A stretch of 64,000 nt of DNA, from the NCBI GenBank assembly GCA_023014485.1, contig JAJOZX010001863.1, forward strand, positions 607,501-671,500, written 5' to 3'. This DNA comes from Bathynomus jamesi. Taxonomy: Eukaryota; Arthropoda; Malacostraca; Isopoda; Cirolanidae. Below, piece by piece: positions 10,927 through 22,762 of this stretch. The position numbers and the translations under genes are program-made. The notes under the pieces were generated by a model that did no database searches, had not been told where the DNA came from, and saw only the letters and a list, made by a program, of their open reading frames with translations. How positions within the stretch are numbered: position 1 is the first letter of the stretch; every line of letters begins with the position of its first letter.

Positions 10927-12827
10927 AAGCATGGTGAAATGTCCTGTATACCACTCGAAAAAAGAAAAAATGAAAACTGTAAGTTTGAAATTGCAAAGAG
11001 TCTGAGTTCTTGGTCCAGTTTGTGTAGAACAAGCCTAATATTATATGAATGTACTTGTCATTTGAACGGGTGCATATTTGTTGCTTTCGGAGGAAAACAC
11101 AAACTCGGAGCCTCTTGCTCCTGAGGAATCATGTGATAGTATGAAGTCATGCGTGTTTGCAATGTAAACTAACGACACGAGGGAATAAATGATGATAAAA
11201 TTGACAATTCATTCGATTTTGATAACATAAAGCCTCGTTGCTTCTAGTGGTGATGAACCATGTACGGAAGCCTCGTTGATCCCCTATGTACTTGGCAATG
11301 ATGCTACAAACTGTTATTACCCTGAATGAGTGTGTGGGTGGAGCGGTGCTTTGTAAAAAATACAGGGAATCCCTTCTTCTTCCTATTATTTAATCTATTA
11401 AGTAACTCTCAAAATATTGGGTGTGTATACACACACACACACAGTATATATGTATATACACACACGTGTGTATGTGTATGCTTTAAGTTAAATTAGGTTT
11501 TGGAAGCTAAACCTATATCTTCGGGGAGCGAATTTCATTCTTATTTAAAGGGATCATGAAGCTCTTCACTCGAACGCGAATCATTCGGAAAAAAATGGAT
11601 TTCTTTTCTTACTCCGTTTTCATTTCAAGAAACGGCGAAACGTTTTCTTCGAGTCCGAAAGGGAACCTCCCCTAAAATCCTGTCATTCTTTCTCACAAAT
11701 CCTGCAATGATGAGGAAGGATTTCGGGAGAAGCGACTCTTCGCCGTATATCGCAGCCATATAACGTGCAAATGAGAATTATTTTTAAAAGAATTATTACA
11801 AAAGAAAGGGAGAAAAGGATTCCCTCAGTTTCCGTAATCCCCCATTCTATGAGGATGAGGGGAATAAAAAAAAGGGTCTCTTTATGTAGGGGATTGTATT
11901 TCGTAAGTGATATAATACAGATCAATATATATGTATACATATATATATGTGGAAAAGTGTTTCCACAAGAAAATAAATTTATGTTAAAATTTAAAGATAT
12001 CATTCTGTTTGTATAAATTAAAATATGAATCCTTTAAAAGATATTACTCTGCTCGTATAAATTAAAATATGAATCCGTTAAATTTTTAATATTGTATAAA
12101 GTGCCTCAATGCGAATGGATTGTCTGGTATCCTTTCTTAACCCTAACGAAAACAGTGTTGTCACGTCTATAATCTTAAACAGACATTCCTAAATTCTAAA
12201 TGTTCTTTTCGATTATTATAAATTACATAAAAGAGTTAAGTGTAAAACTACAATTATATAAATTCTTTTGCTAATATCATTATTAGAGTAGGATTTTGCA
12301 AAATTTAATAATCTTTTGTAACACGTGGCACAATGGGGGTTTCTGCAGGACAAAAGGAAACGCCTTGAGAAAGTCCCGCCTCGCCCTTGGGCCAGCCGGT
12401 TCGGTTGGGCTCCTTAGCTTTTTGATATAAGCATTTGTTCGTTAATAACTCTCTAAACAAGTGTAGTGAAAAGGATTTGATTTTTCTAATTACTCTGTAT
12501 TGTAAAAGAAATTCATTAATAGTTTAAAAGTGATTTTCCCCCTTGTGAAAATAAAGGACTGACAAAAGGAAACTCGTAATTTATATCCTTCCGAGAAAAG
12601 CATTCCCGTCTCTCAACGGACCGAGAGAGAGAGAAGACGCCATTGAAGAAAGGGTATAAAGTGTTGTCCTGGAATCTCGCAGTCAGATTAATTAAACGGT
12701 ATAAACTTCCTTGTTGGTGCGAAGAAGCGACATACTGAGAATGTTTTAAACAGTGGGAGATGGTGTAACGAAGCATAACAACACCATCTACCCACCCCCG
12801 ACATATATATATATATATGTATGAACA
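10925..12827. other. unassigned stretch
   Basis: No gene is supported. It holds a short CA/TG tract near 11430-11475 and a small (TA)n at about 12800-12820. A short near-duplicate ('gtataaattaaaatatgaatcc') occurs at 12010 and 12055. Confidence 0.4.
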
Positions 12828-13240
12828 CTGGATAAAATAAGGTGAAGCGAAATAAAATGGAACGGAATTGGATCGAAAGAAATAAAATTGAACTCCAAAA
12901 ACAGTAACTGGAATGAGGTCAAATCGGGAGCAAGTCGAATCAGCCACACCGGAAGTAAATCGAATGTATTACATTTAAGTTGAATACGGTCGTACTACAA
13001 GTAGAATTAAATCGCATTACTATTATTTGATGCCCGGTTAGGCATTGGCTACGGTTAGATTAGGTTAGGTTAGCTCAAACTACGTTAGATTCAGTTGGGA
13101 AGAAATTTCGAATTGTTATTGAATTCGTCAAACTAGAAACGAGGCGACTTCAATGGACTTTAGTCGAACTGGATATAAATCGAATGGAGCAAAGTCGAAT
13201 TGAACTTCATTTCGTTTAATGTAAGTCATCCACGAGTCAT
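12828..13240. repeat. region of recurrent GTCGAA-type motifs
   Basis: Short motifs such as AAGTCGAAT, AAATCGAATG and GTCGAACTGG recur every 20-60 bp, with a GGTTAGGTTAGC block near 13060. A similar texture occurs at 10130-10300 (GTCGAACTG, GATCGAAGGTCGAAAG, then GGTTAGGTTAGC). It may be a decayed tandem or a dispersed element; it is not coding. Confidence 0.35.
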
Positions 13241-13535
13241 CTGTATCCGTAATCGACTAATATGTATCCGGAAAATGTATTCCATAAAACATTTGGAATA
13301 AAGGATTGCGAGCTAACGCAATTTCGCCCTTGAGTGTATTCTCAAATTGTAATTTGGTTGAATTTCTTTGTGCAGATGTCGGAGATAAATGGATCAGAAT
13401 AAATAGACAATAAGGAACTCGTTTAATTTAGTTCACCCTTCGACAGACAGACGATGAAGAAAACGGTGAGTTTCCACTATACAAAGGAATTAAACAGAGC
13501 TTTCTTTAAAAAGAGAAGTGAAGTTCGTATAGGTA

Positions 13536-13588
<53 letters not shown>

Positions 13589-14140
13589 GATGTAAAGTTT
13601 GTTTTTTGCCCTTTTCATCATGTTTGGCGATGCGCTTCTGTAATCGTTGAGAGCTGACATCTGTTGGTGACATTTTGAGAAGTTTTCCTTTCAAAATTAA
13701 TCGTTTTATCATAAATTCATGTTCGGAATTAATTTCCAATCAACCAAACACACCGTCACTCACTCAGAATGACACACACACACACACACAAACCGTGACG
13801 TCTCGGTTGTTACCGTCTGAAACGTCGGGGCCTCAAGTAAATAAATGTTTTCTTTTTTTTCTTATCGTATTCGTCTCTTTTGGTCGTATACATCATTTAA
13901 TGCCTTCCCTCTTCCTATGTCTCCGACTCCTGACTCCGCATTTTCACTTTCCTTTTGTATAGTATCGGGTGGATACCGTTCTTCCGCGTCGCTTTCATCA
14001 CGTCTCCAGAACTTCTGAGCACCTTCCTACTCCCGCCATTCCCCCTCACCCCTTGTGAATACCAGAGCCAAAGATGCTTCTAAGGGTATCAAATTTCACC
14101 CACCAATGTTGGCACTGTATTGTACGAACGAAAGGAGTAT
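13241..14140. other. unassigned stretch with (TA)n
   Basis: A (TA)n tract lies at about 13540-13584 and a (CA)n at about 13772-13790. I see no supported gene. Confidence 0.45.
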
Positions 14141-14174
14141 ATATATATTATATATATTATTATATATATATATA

Positions 14175-14259
14175 TAAGCAAACAACCACAGGAAAAAAGG
14201 AAAAAGAAACACGAAATCCGAGCGCTTTCTTTTTCCTTTTTCCTGTGGTTGTTTGCTTA
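14175..14259. repeat. foldback repeat, 33-bp arms (copy 1 of the AAGCAAACAACCACAGG family)
   Basis: Left arm 14175-14208 and right arm 14226-14259 are nearly perfect reverse complements, with ACGAAATCCGAGCGC in the loop. The same arms occur at 56361-56512 with a longer centre, so this copy is probably an internally shortened relative. It lies between (TA)n tracts. Confidence 0.85.
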
Positions 14260-14295
14260 TTAATAAGATCACGTGTTATTCTGTGATTTTACTGC

Positions 14296-14307
14296 ATATA
14301 TATATAT

Positions 14308-14357
<50 letters not shown>

Positions 14358-14358
14358 A

Positions 14359-14427
<69 letters not shown>
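14296..14427. repeat. (TA)n(TG)n microsatellite
   Basis: TA repeats with phase breaks run into TG repeats. No coding content. Confidence 0.95.
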
Positions 14428-14430
<3 letters not shown>

Positions 14431-15285
14431 TGCTTTAATAGTTTTTATAAGTCGATTATAAAACGTTCACTTCCTATTCGTTCGACCAGTAAATGGCACA
14501 CGACATGTAAAGGTGAAAGTGCCTCTGCCTGACCTTGATCTCAATACGAGATTGGACAATGTCAAGGTAAAATCTGGAATTCCATTTTGAAATCTTGTTT
14601 TGTGATTGGCTAGCGTTCTCATGACGTAATATATATATATATATATTTTTTTTTTTGGTGTGGGGGGGGCCTTACAAAACCGCATGCAGCGTCTGTATGA
14701 ACAGGAAGACTGCATGCAGAAAGTGGAACATTATTTTAATTTTAGCATCCGTTTCGAAAAATCACAATCTCTCCATCATCAGGTTAAAATTTATGGTTGA
14801 GATTAAAATTTATAAATGTTAATACAAAATAAATAATAAAAGAGAAAAATAAAGATATGCTGTTAACCTAAATGTAAGTAGGCCTAAATTTTGCTAAACA
14901 CGAATGTTATACTTAACATTTGGTGATTTAATCAGACAAATTGAATAAAAATTTAGAGATAGATTTGGTACGGAAATGACAAACAAAATTCTTTCCAAAA
15001 CAGCATTAACACACCATGAATTCGAATGTAAATTGAAACCATCTTTGCGATGATAAGGCGCGATAAGGGCTATCTTACGTATAGGCAGACATGTTATCGT
15101 CCAAGTTTGACTTATTTAATGATTAAAAAATATAGGTACGCAAATCTGTATAAATATAGGATGGATGTCCGTCCTGCTTATATTTTGAACGGTTCGGTGC
15201 CAATGAATAATCTTGTGGTGGCATTAGTCCGGGTGCATAATTTCATTAATTGGGAAGATATGTTCAGTCGCTACGTGCTTCACCA
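14428..15285. other. unassigned stretch with antisense CTGATGA...GAAAC motif
   Basis: On the minus strand at about 14743-14776, CCTGATGATGG is followed 15 bp later by TTTCGAAACGGATG, the same core arrangement as the dispersed tail repeats. A 70-codon open frame near 15050 has no recognisable family. No gene is supported. Confidence 0.4.
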
Positions 15286-15291
15286 GGTATA

Positions 15292-15340
<49 letters not shown>

Positions 15341-15433
15341 AATATATTATATATATAATATATATATAAAGAACGACGCTTGTGTAGAAGAGCGTTCCGC
15401 ACAAGATATATATATATAATATATATATATTAT

Positions 15434-15496
<63 letters not shown>

Positions 15497-15508
15497 ATAT
15501 ATATATAC
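15286..15508. repeat. (TA)n microsatellites around a 40-bp unique segment
   Basis: Two long TA arrays are separated by about 38 bp of unique sequence at 15368-15405. Confidence 0.93.
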
Positions 15509-15833
15509 ATACGCACCCTGAGTTGTTCTTTCTCGACAGGATCCTGGGTGATGTAATTATACAAGCGTTTAGTTTTAAAGAGGGCTTAAAGGCTTCATAT
15601 GGGGTCTATTATCGATACAGCTGAACCTCCCCTCACTTTTATCTGGGCTTTCAATAAAGGTTTAGTACCAGCGCTTAATAACATTGTGACGCTTTTTAAA
15701 AGAGATATTAAAAACCTTATTATCTCTTAATATCCTCGTAAGCTCTCTTTTGTTCGCCAAGAACATCGGCTGGACACGAATATTAGCTCTTCCTCAGGTT
15801 TTCCTAAGTTATTTAGCAAGTATTGTAGGTTTA
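15509..15833. other. unassigned stretch
   Basis: A frame reading FNKGLVPALNNIVTLFKRDI is open for a short distance but has no family I recognise. Possibly a transposon scrap. Confidence 0.35.
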
Positions 15834-15835
15834 CA

Positions 15836-15895
<60 letters not shown>

Positions 15896-15934
15896 ACAGT
15901 CAAAGTGTGTAAATATATATATATATATATATAT

Positions 15935-16620
15935 GTTACAGTCAAAGTGTGTAACCAGCCATTTCGCGTAATGGCTGAAACTTTTAGTAATTTCGCGAAA
16001 TGGCTGTTTCACTTGGTCATTTCGCGAAATAATTAAAATCTTCAGCCATTACGCGAAGTGGCTGAAATTCCACCTTGGTCATTTCGTGAAATGGCTAAAA
16101 TGACTTTTGTCATGAATTCATAGAAATAACAAACATCACAATAAAATTGGAAACCTTTATTTAACTAACTAAATCTGCTAAAACATACATACATCCACAG
16201 GTCTGTTCAAATAAGTGAGAAACACTCTTCAAATACACATTTGAACACATGTGAATTTGAATTTTCAATATAGAGGTTTTCAAATACTAACCGAGCCTTC
16301 AATTTTATTCCGATGTCCGTCATTGAAGGCCCGGTTAGGTCAACTGTATGCCCTTGACAATTGGTTAGGTTAAATCGTTATTTTCGTTAAAACTAACGAA
16401 AATAACACAACTTAACCTAACCAATTGTCAAGGGCATACAGCTGACCTAAACGGGCAAATGATCTTGTACGAAATGACCAAGGTGGAATTTCAGCCATTT
16501 CGTGTAATGGCTGAAGATTTAGTCATTTCGCGAAATGACCGAGTGAAACAGCCATTTCACGAAATGACTAAAAGTTTCAGCCATTACGCGAAATGGCTGG
16601 TTATACACTTTGACTGTAAC
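15935..16620. mobile_element. MITE with long inverted repeats and ATTTCGCGAAAT palindromes
   Basis: Both ends read GTTACAGTCAAAGTG... facing inward, and the inverted similarity extends for more than 80 bp. The subterminal regions hold about nine variants of the palindrome ATTTCGCGAAAT (for example near 15960, 15995 and 16020 on the left; near 16495, 16527 and 16550 on the right). The centre (16326-16449) is another inverted pair carrying the TAACC cassette. (TA)n flanks both sides. A second copy of the terminal 20 bp sits just outside at 15893-15912. No transposase is present; the superfamily is undetermined. Confidence 0.8.
16326..16449. repeat. TAACC cassette, inverted pair
   Basis: The two arms (about 16326-16388 and 16389-16449) each carry AACGAAAATA... 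then TTAACCTAACCAATTG, TCAAGGGCATACAG and GACCTAA, in opposite orientation. The same string recurs in the foldbacks at 55.0-55.6 kb, at 56.70 kb and inside the Merlin-like element at 57.95 kb. Confidence 0.75.
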
Positions 16621-16649
16621 ATATATACACATACATGCATACATATACA

Positions 16650-16684
<35 letters not shown>

Positions 16685-16747
16685 GGAAGGAGGGGCCAAG
16701 GGCAAATGCCGCAAAAGCGCCCCTCCCATAGAAGAAGAGAGCCAAAA

Positions 16748-17228
16748 TCAAGGTCGGGGTTTTCGAGATGCCTGGACACTGCATTTGAACGATGGGAGGT
16801 CATAGACAGGAGGAAAGATGGATTGAGGAAGATTGTTCCAGAGTTGACCGGTTGAGTAAACGAAAGACTGAAAATACCGATTAACCCTTGCATTAGATAG
16901 TTGGACAGAAAAGGAATGAGAAAATGTAGAAAGTCTAGTATTGCTTGCTCTCCTTAAAGGAGGCATGCAGTTAGAGAGTTCAGAAGAGCGGTGAAGAGAG
17001 AAAGATTGAAGACAATCAGTAAGAGGCGGGGAATTGATGAGACGAAAAGCCTTTGATTCCACCCGGTCAGGTACTGCTGTGTGCGTTGAGCCACCCCACA
17101 CATGAGAAGTATACTCCATACAGGGGCGAACAAGACCCCTGTACAGAGACAGCAACTGAGTGGGGATGAAGAAACCGCGGAGGCGGTACAGCACACCTAA
17201 CCTTTTAGAAGCTGTTTTAGAAAGAGAG
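16748..17228 (-). pseudogene. LINE-A copy 1 ORF2 C-terminal part
   Basis: This encodes LYRLRGFFIPTQLLSLYRGL, then VRPCMEYTSHVWGG, SKAFRLINSPPLTDCL and LSTFSHSFSVQLSNARVN, the region after the polymerase in jockey-type ORF2. It was separated from the RT core by the MITE at 17231. The matching segment of copy 2 is at 48180-48640. Confidence 0.82.
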
Positions 17229-17230
17229 TA

Positions 17231-17695
17231 CCGTTATACCCAAGTATAGGTCGATCTCGTGTATAGGTCGACCCTTGATTTTTGGCCAAGAAATCATTAA
17301 TTTATCATATGCCTCGTGTATAGTTCGACCCCAGTTGTCGAAGGTAGTGGAACAACAAATTAGGGTAATAAAGCACCATATTTTATGGCATATAAATAAA
17401 CTTTTAAAAATGTATTCATTTTATGTTTTATATCATCCTGTGCTACCATTCTGTAATTTTAATAATTGGTACATATTTGGGAATTTTAATAATTGGTACA
17501 TATTTTATGTTTTCATTGTTTACTGGTACTAAATGGTAAATATTTTTCATGTCTGAAACTAACAGTAGCTCCTAGCCCTCCCCATCGTGCACGGATTTCA
17601 ACCCCACGAAAATGTTACCTTTATATAGGTCGACCCTCTAATTTTTGCCTAAGAATTCAGTCTTAAAAACTCGACCTATACACGAGTATATACGG
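17231..17695. mobile_element. pogo/Tigger-like MITE inside LINE-A
   Basis: The ends are CCGTTATACCCAAG... and, reverse-complemented, CCGTATATACTCGTG..., followed by the shared TATAGGTCGA on both sides. Flanks are TA duplications (17229-17230 and 17696-17697). LINE-A copy 2 at about 48150-48185 is uninterrupted at this place, giving the empty site. TIRs of the form 'GTATATACTCG..TATAGGTCGA' are typical of pogo-type elements. Length is 465 bp with no ORF. Confidence 0.8.
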
Positions 17696-17697
17696 TA

Positions 17698-18860
17698 TAT
17701 GTGATCTTTCCAGGAAAGATCACGAGAAAAGGAAACGCCAAGAATATTAAGAGAAGAGGAAGGATTAATTTGTGTATTGTTGAAGGTAAGGGGATAGTTG
17801 TGTAGAAGATTGTGAAAACCACAAGGTTTTCTCTGCCCCAATCAGATATAGCAGAAAGATCAGAGGTCGCGTGTCCCATAACCGTCCTACGCGAATCATG
17901 AAGTGACTGCTGTGAGGGACGCTTTGGGAAGCGGGTGGAGAAGTGAAGAGTGGAATCATCGGCATAGAAGTGAATAGGACAGGAAGTGCGAATTAAAAGA
18001 GCATTAATAAATAAAAGGAAAAGAGTGGGTGGCAGGACAGAACCCTGAGGAACACCACTGTTAATAGCTTTAGGAGAAGGACAGTGGCTATCTACAACTG
18101 CAGCTATAGATCGGCCAGAAAGGAAATTAGAGATGAAAGCACAGATAGAAGGATAGAAACCGAAGGAGGGCAGTTTGGAAATTAAAGATTTGTGCCAGAC
18201 TCTATGAAAAGCTTTTGATATGTCTCGCACAATAGCAAAAGTTTCACCGAAATCCCGAAAGGAGGATGACCAAGAGAGCCAGAGAGATATGCAAGAAGAT
18301 CGCCAGTAGAGCGTCTCTTGCGGAATCCATACTGACGATCCGAAAGAAGATTGTGAGAAGAGAGGTGTTTAAGAATCTTCCTATTAAGGATAGATTCAAA
18401 AACTTTGCAAGAAATTAAAGCAATTGGACGATAGTTGGAGGGTTGAGAGCTGTCGCCCTTCTTTGGAACAGGCTGAATGAAAGTGAACAACGAACAAGAA
18501 AGAAAAGTACCAGATGAAAGAAAAAGACGAAAGAGTTTGCCTAAGTATGGTGTCAGCACAGAAGCAAAGTTCTTAAGAACAACAGGAGGGACACCATCAG
18601 GACCGTTCGCCTTTCTAGAGTTTAGCCCAAATAAGGCAGAAAAAACATATTTCGAAGGGATTCTAATTTCAGACATAATTAAGTCAGAGGGAGGAGTAGA
18701 TGGAGGAGGAGCACCGGAATCGTAGAGGGCTGAATTATAAGCGAAAGTTTGAGCGAAGAGTTCAGCTTTGTCAGGAGAAGAGACGGCAACTGTTCCATCA
18801 GAATGGAAAAGAGGAGGGAAAGAAAGTGCGAGAAGAATTAGAATTGGATAGGTTTTCACA
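17698..18860 (-). pseudogene. LINE-A copy 1 reverse transcriptase
   Basis: Fragments in order: NGPDGVPPVVLKNFASVL; VPKKGDSSQPSNYRPIALIS (fingers); LSDRQYGFRKRRSTGDLLAY; RDISKAFHRVWHKSL (motif A; copy 3 has LDISKAFDRVWHKS); INSGVPQGSVLPPTLFLLFI (motif B); FYADDST (motif C, both Asp kept). At least two frame changes are present, one near 18230-18260. It is closest in style to jockey-clade RTs annotated in decapods. Confidence 0.88.
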
Positions 18861-19083
18861 CTTTTGGCGGATGAAGGAATTTTTGGCGAGTCGAAGAACA
18901 GATTTTACATGATTCCGGGCGGAAATATAAGCTGAGTGAGAGTCAGGGGTTGGATGGCGACGGTACCTTCTGAAAGCCTCCTCTCTGTTGTGGATAGCAT
19001 TAGAACAAGTAAAGTTAAACCAAGGTTCTTTTGCACTTTTGCACGAGTAGTAGGAATATAATATGGAATGTACGCGTCCATGC

Positions 19084-19796
19084 CAGGGATGGGGTCAAAT
19101 ACAATTGCCCAAATACAAATATAGATACAAATACACTATTTTTTTTACGGCCAAAATCAAATACAGATACAAATATTCGAATTTATAAATCCACAAATAC
19201 AAATATAAATACAAATATGAAGCTTCAAAAACAAATAAAATGCAAATACAATTTTTACTGTATTTGCAAATTTCGTACCAATTTCATCCTAAATATAAAC
19301 GGATAATATTTACTTGACTTCGGCTACCCCTCAAGTAAGACAATACTGGTATAGTACTTATTGTATAAAACTTAACATTGCAATACTTTGGCTCTTATCA
19401 AAGTAGACTTCATTTTCACACCAAGGCAAGAAAAGTAACAAATTCCTCTTGTTTATTATTTTTATTAGAGAAAATTATTTCACACTTCTTGATATTTCTG
19501 CACTTTTGCATAATTAAAGAAAATAAATTCATATTTCTCAATGTTTGATTTTTACTGTTCATATCAATTTGTAATTATATAGTCTGTAGTCTGTACAATG
19601 GATTTAAAACATTTAACTTAAATTACATTAGTGTATTTGACTGTATTTGAAGCAAATACGGCAAATAAAAGGCTCAAATACAAATTCAAATACAAATATG
19701 CAGCTTCTTAAATTCTCAAATACAAATACAAATGCAAATATCCATTTTTGTGTATTTGTAAATACAAATACAAATACGTATTTGACCCCATCCCTG
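19084..19796. mobile_element. hAT-like MITE with exact 8-bp TSD, inside LINE-A
   Basis: The ends are CAGGGATGGGGTCAAATAC and its reverse complement. The 8-bp duplication GTCCATGC lies at 19076-19083 and 19797-19804. LINE-A copy 3 near 52545-52590 reads straight through this site without the insert. Subterminal regions are filled with (A)AATACA hexamers, probably transposase binding sites. Length is 713 bp; no transposase ORF. Confidence 0.9.
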
Positions 19797-19886
19797 GTCC
19801 ATGCCCGAGAGAATCACCTCTCTGATGCGCTCAGCACACCCAGAAGGGCCACGGAAGCAGTAATCATTCCATGGGAAATCACAGAA

Positions 19887-20660
19887 TTACTGCCTAAGGG
19901 CCTCCCAATCAGCGGCGCCAAAGTGACAGAGGCGCCTCCTCTTGGGAGGATCCAAAAGCCGAATTGGAGCGATAGGACAGGAAACAGATATAAGATTGTG
20001 ATTGGAGGAGCCCAAAGGACAAAAAAGTTTCACAGAGTAAGAAAAAGGATGAGAGGTAAAAAATAAATCCAGAATGTTGGGCCTATCTCCAAGGCGATCG
20101 GGGATACGAGTAGGGTGCTGTACAATCTGCTCTTGGTCATTTAGGATAGAAAAGCTGTAAGCTAGTTCAACAGGGATGTCAGTGAAATGGGGGGAAAGCC
20201 AAAGGTGGTGATGAGCAGTGAAATCTCCTAAAATGGAGATTTCGGCAAAAGGAGAGCGGGAAAGAGTGTATTCCATTTTGGAAGTGAGGTAGTCAAAGAA
20301 TTTTGGATAGTCAATAGAATCATGACTCATGAGAAAGGTAAACAGCGCAGATGTATTTAGTTTGAGAATGGCATGTAAGCCGTAGCCAGAGGGTATACGG
20401 TGGAATTCGGAAGATTCAAGTTCGGGAACACGAGAACAAGTTTGGTCATTGCGTACATATACGCAACATCCACCTTTTGAATGAAATTGAGTATAGAGAA
20501 AGTAAGAGGGTACAGAAAAGGTGTTGCTGTCAGTCGTCCCATACACGATACACCTGAGTTTCAGTGAGAAAAAGATGAGGTTTAGAGGAGGAGAAGTGGT
20601 GTTCAACAGATTGAAAATTTGAGAAAAGGCCACGAATGTTGCAGAAGTTTATGAAAAGTG
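19887..20660 (-). pseudogene. LINE-A copy 1 apurinic-type endonuclease domain
   Basis: The frame starts near [20 protein letters not shown] (20660-20600) and includes [29 protein letters not shown] (family form GDFNAHH; Asn replaced by Thr), [10 protein letters not shown], and [12 protein letters not shown] in place of the catalytic SDH motif (family form LGSSDH; Asp changed to Asn). With both residues changed, the nuclease is unlikely to be active. It ends in [20 protein letters not shown], which also appears in copy 3 at 52400. Confidence 0.85.
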
Positions 20661-21169
20661 AATCAGACAGAGGCCCAGAACATCTCGAATGGGCAGTAGC
20701 AGATCCAGCCCCGCTGTCCGAGTCTGCGTTCCTGGTATCGGCAGGGAGGGGGAGCCAGAAGTGGGGTCATTTATGGTCTCCTTCCCAGGGGACTCCGAGG
20801 CTCTTGAACTTGATGCCACTTTTTTAAAAATTTTGAAAAGATTATGTAGTGTGTAAGACGCCTGTGTATGTAGTGAGGAATAGGGAGAGAAGTGTGTGTT
20901 TGAGAGCATGCTGGACTGCTCACAGGGTAGATGAGACACGGAAAAAGATCAGCTAAGGGGGACAGTGACAGGAGAAGTGGGAGTTCCATATATATATATA
21001 TATATATAATTATCTGATAAAAGAACAATTTTTGTTACTTTTGTACTTTTAGCATCTTTAAGTATTGTGAAATTTTAAATTTATAAACTTGACTGTCTGT
21101 TATTATTGAATTGGTATACTTTAGGAATAATTATATTTTATTATTTTTTATCATTCATACCATACAGTA

Positions 21170-21930
21170 ATTACCAGGCTTAGAATAAATATGCACTTAA
21201 AAATGGGTAAATATGCATGCAAATATGCAGTAAAAATTAAAATATATAGTATCAAATAACTTATATCATAGCTTTCAGGGAAAAATATAGCATTTTAATT
21301 TAATAGGAATATATTTATTAATAAAAAAAACACTCGCATTGAAAATATATGCCGTATGATACTAATTGATCCAATACAAATGAAAAAAATGCAGAAAAAA
21401 TCGTTTACAAATCATGATTACATTCAATCACAACATCTTGCTTTAAGTGTTCAAACGTCTTTTCTACGCCCACTGTTTTCTGTCAAATATTTTTGTACTC
21501 CGGGAATACTCGTTCCACGTCAACTGTAACTATAGGCGCAAATTCTTAGGCCAGAAATCCGCAAGTTCAAAGGGTTCTAAAGTTGAATGAATTTCGTTTT
21601 GTGTAACAGGATTTCACTTATTTTCTTCAATTTCTCATATCCTGTATTTTTCGAGAGAACAACACTCAGTTTTTCAATGAAATCTTTGTATTATTCTATA
21701 TTAAGCTTTATTTTTGGAAATGAAATCATTGTTATTATGTGTAACTAATATTTTGCGTGTTGCCTACTGTTTTGTTCACCGAGGGCGTTTGTAATATGAA
21801 TTAGCGTATATAAAGTATTATTCCAGATTAAACGTTTTTTTTTTTAAATTTAATAAATGCCATTTTAGGTGGTTTTTGCTGCCTATTTTGAATATTTATT
21901 TTTGCCTATTTGCCTGCCTTTTTTTAAGGG
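21170..21930 (-). pseudogene. hAT transposase remnant (dimerisation domain)
   Basis: The antisense translation of 21405-21550 reads FAPIVTVDVERVFPEYKNI, a stop, then QKTVGVEKTFEHLKQDVVIE. This matches the hAT C-terminal dimerisation block, where the catalytic Glu lies in the (D/S)VERxFS motif. Upstream (21560-21720) are FIEKLSVVLSKNTGYEKL-type fragments. Around it are repeated AAATATGCA motifs near 21190-21230 and a low-complexity right side near 21870-21920. TIRs could not be paired with confidence. Confidence 0.6.
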
Positions 21931-22254
21931 TTTTTGTGTGCCCATGGCGCCAACTCCTGCCACGGCTCCTTCAGGGGGTGGCTGAGGTGACTAGCCCCCC
22001 CCCTTGCCTTAGTAAATTTACTGTTTTCACAATGCTAACTTTTGTAACGGAAATTTTTATGTAGAAGAGAACATTTTTATGTACAAAAGACATTATCTTT
22101 TGTTCTTTGAAAGCATGGCAAAATGTGTCGCTCATCAATGAGCGAAATAGACACCAGGAAACGTTCTTTAGAAGCTATTTGAGGCAAATTTTGATACCAG
22201 CCACCCCTCTCACCCAAATCCTGGAGGAGCCCTTGCCTGGATTGTTACTAACTC

Positions 22255-22327
22255 GTACCAACGCGAGTCGAACTTTCAACCTCTTCATTTCGCGAAACGG
22301 TGTTACTCGCTGAGCTACGGACGCTAC
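22255..22327 (-). repeat. tRNA-like (SINE-head-like) sequence
   Basis: Antisense GCGTCCGTAGCTCAGCGAGT contains a good RNA polymerase III A box (TAGCTCAGCGAG), and AGTTCGACTCG about 35 bp later fits a B box. A paired acceptor stem (CGGACGC at the 3' end) is absent, so it is not a functional tRNA gene. A tRNA-derived SINE head or pseudo-tRNA is likely. Confidence 0.5.
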
Positions 22328-22762
22328 GTACACTGTACAGTAACTTGGAAAGAATGGCACGCTTAACTCATAGTAGTAAAATCATTCGCGTCAACAGTGA
22401 TTCCCAAAGGATCTCTCGCTTAACTGTAGATAGTCTAATTTTCAGGTTAAAAACTAATCCTTGTTTTGGTTTTAGTGTTTTCAAACGTTTCGGAAACGTC
22501 TTCTTTCCATCCTAAAATTAAAACACTTTATTTTTAATATAAAACTGTAAATTAAAGTGCTTTCGTTCACAGTAGAAAATTTTAAAATGAACTTTAAGAA
22601 AAATATATACGAGTAGAAAGGATAAAATCCAGAATTATAAGAAATAATTGTAAGGGTAATGTCACAAATTTAAAAGTTAACAATTCATAAACTTTACATG
22701 TTAAAAATACATCTACACAATAACGAAAAAGGTTAAATGATAACAAGTACTAAAATCTGCGT

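Larger units (their letters stand above)
16682..20990 (-). mobile_element. LINE-A copy 1 (jockey-like), interrupted twice
   Basis: Antisense non-LTR retrotransposon bounded by (TA)n at both ends (16652-16681 and 20990-21007). Coding order on the minus strand is endonuclease (20633-19887), RT (18860-17696) and C-terminus (17230-16748). A pogo-like MITE (17231-17695) and a hAT-like MITE (19084-19796) sit inside. Removing both leaves about 3.1 kb. Further copies at 47938-48656 and 52345-53990 share the 3' region and give empty-site sequence. Confidence 0.88.

Noticed and set aside
15050..15290. ORF MIRRDKGYLTYRQTCY...
   Set aside because: No recognisable family and ends in (TA)n translation; possibly a decayed element but unsupported.
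22255..22327. functional tRNA gene
   Set aside because: A and B boxes are present but the acceptor stem does not pair and no 3' terminator is evident.
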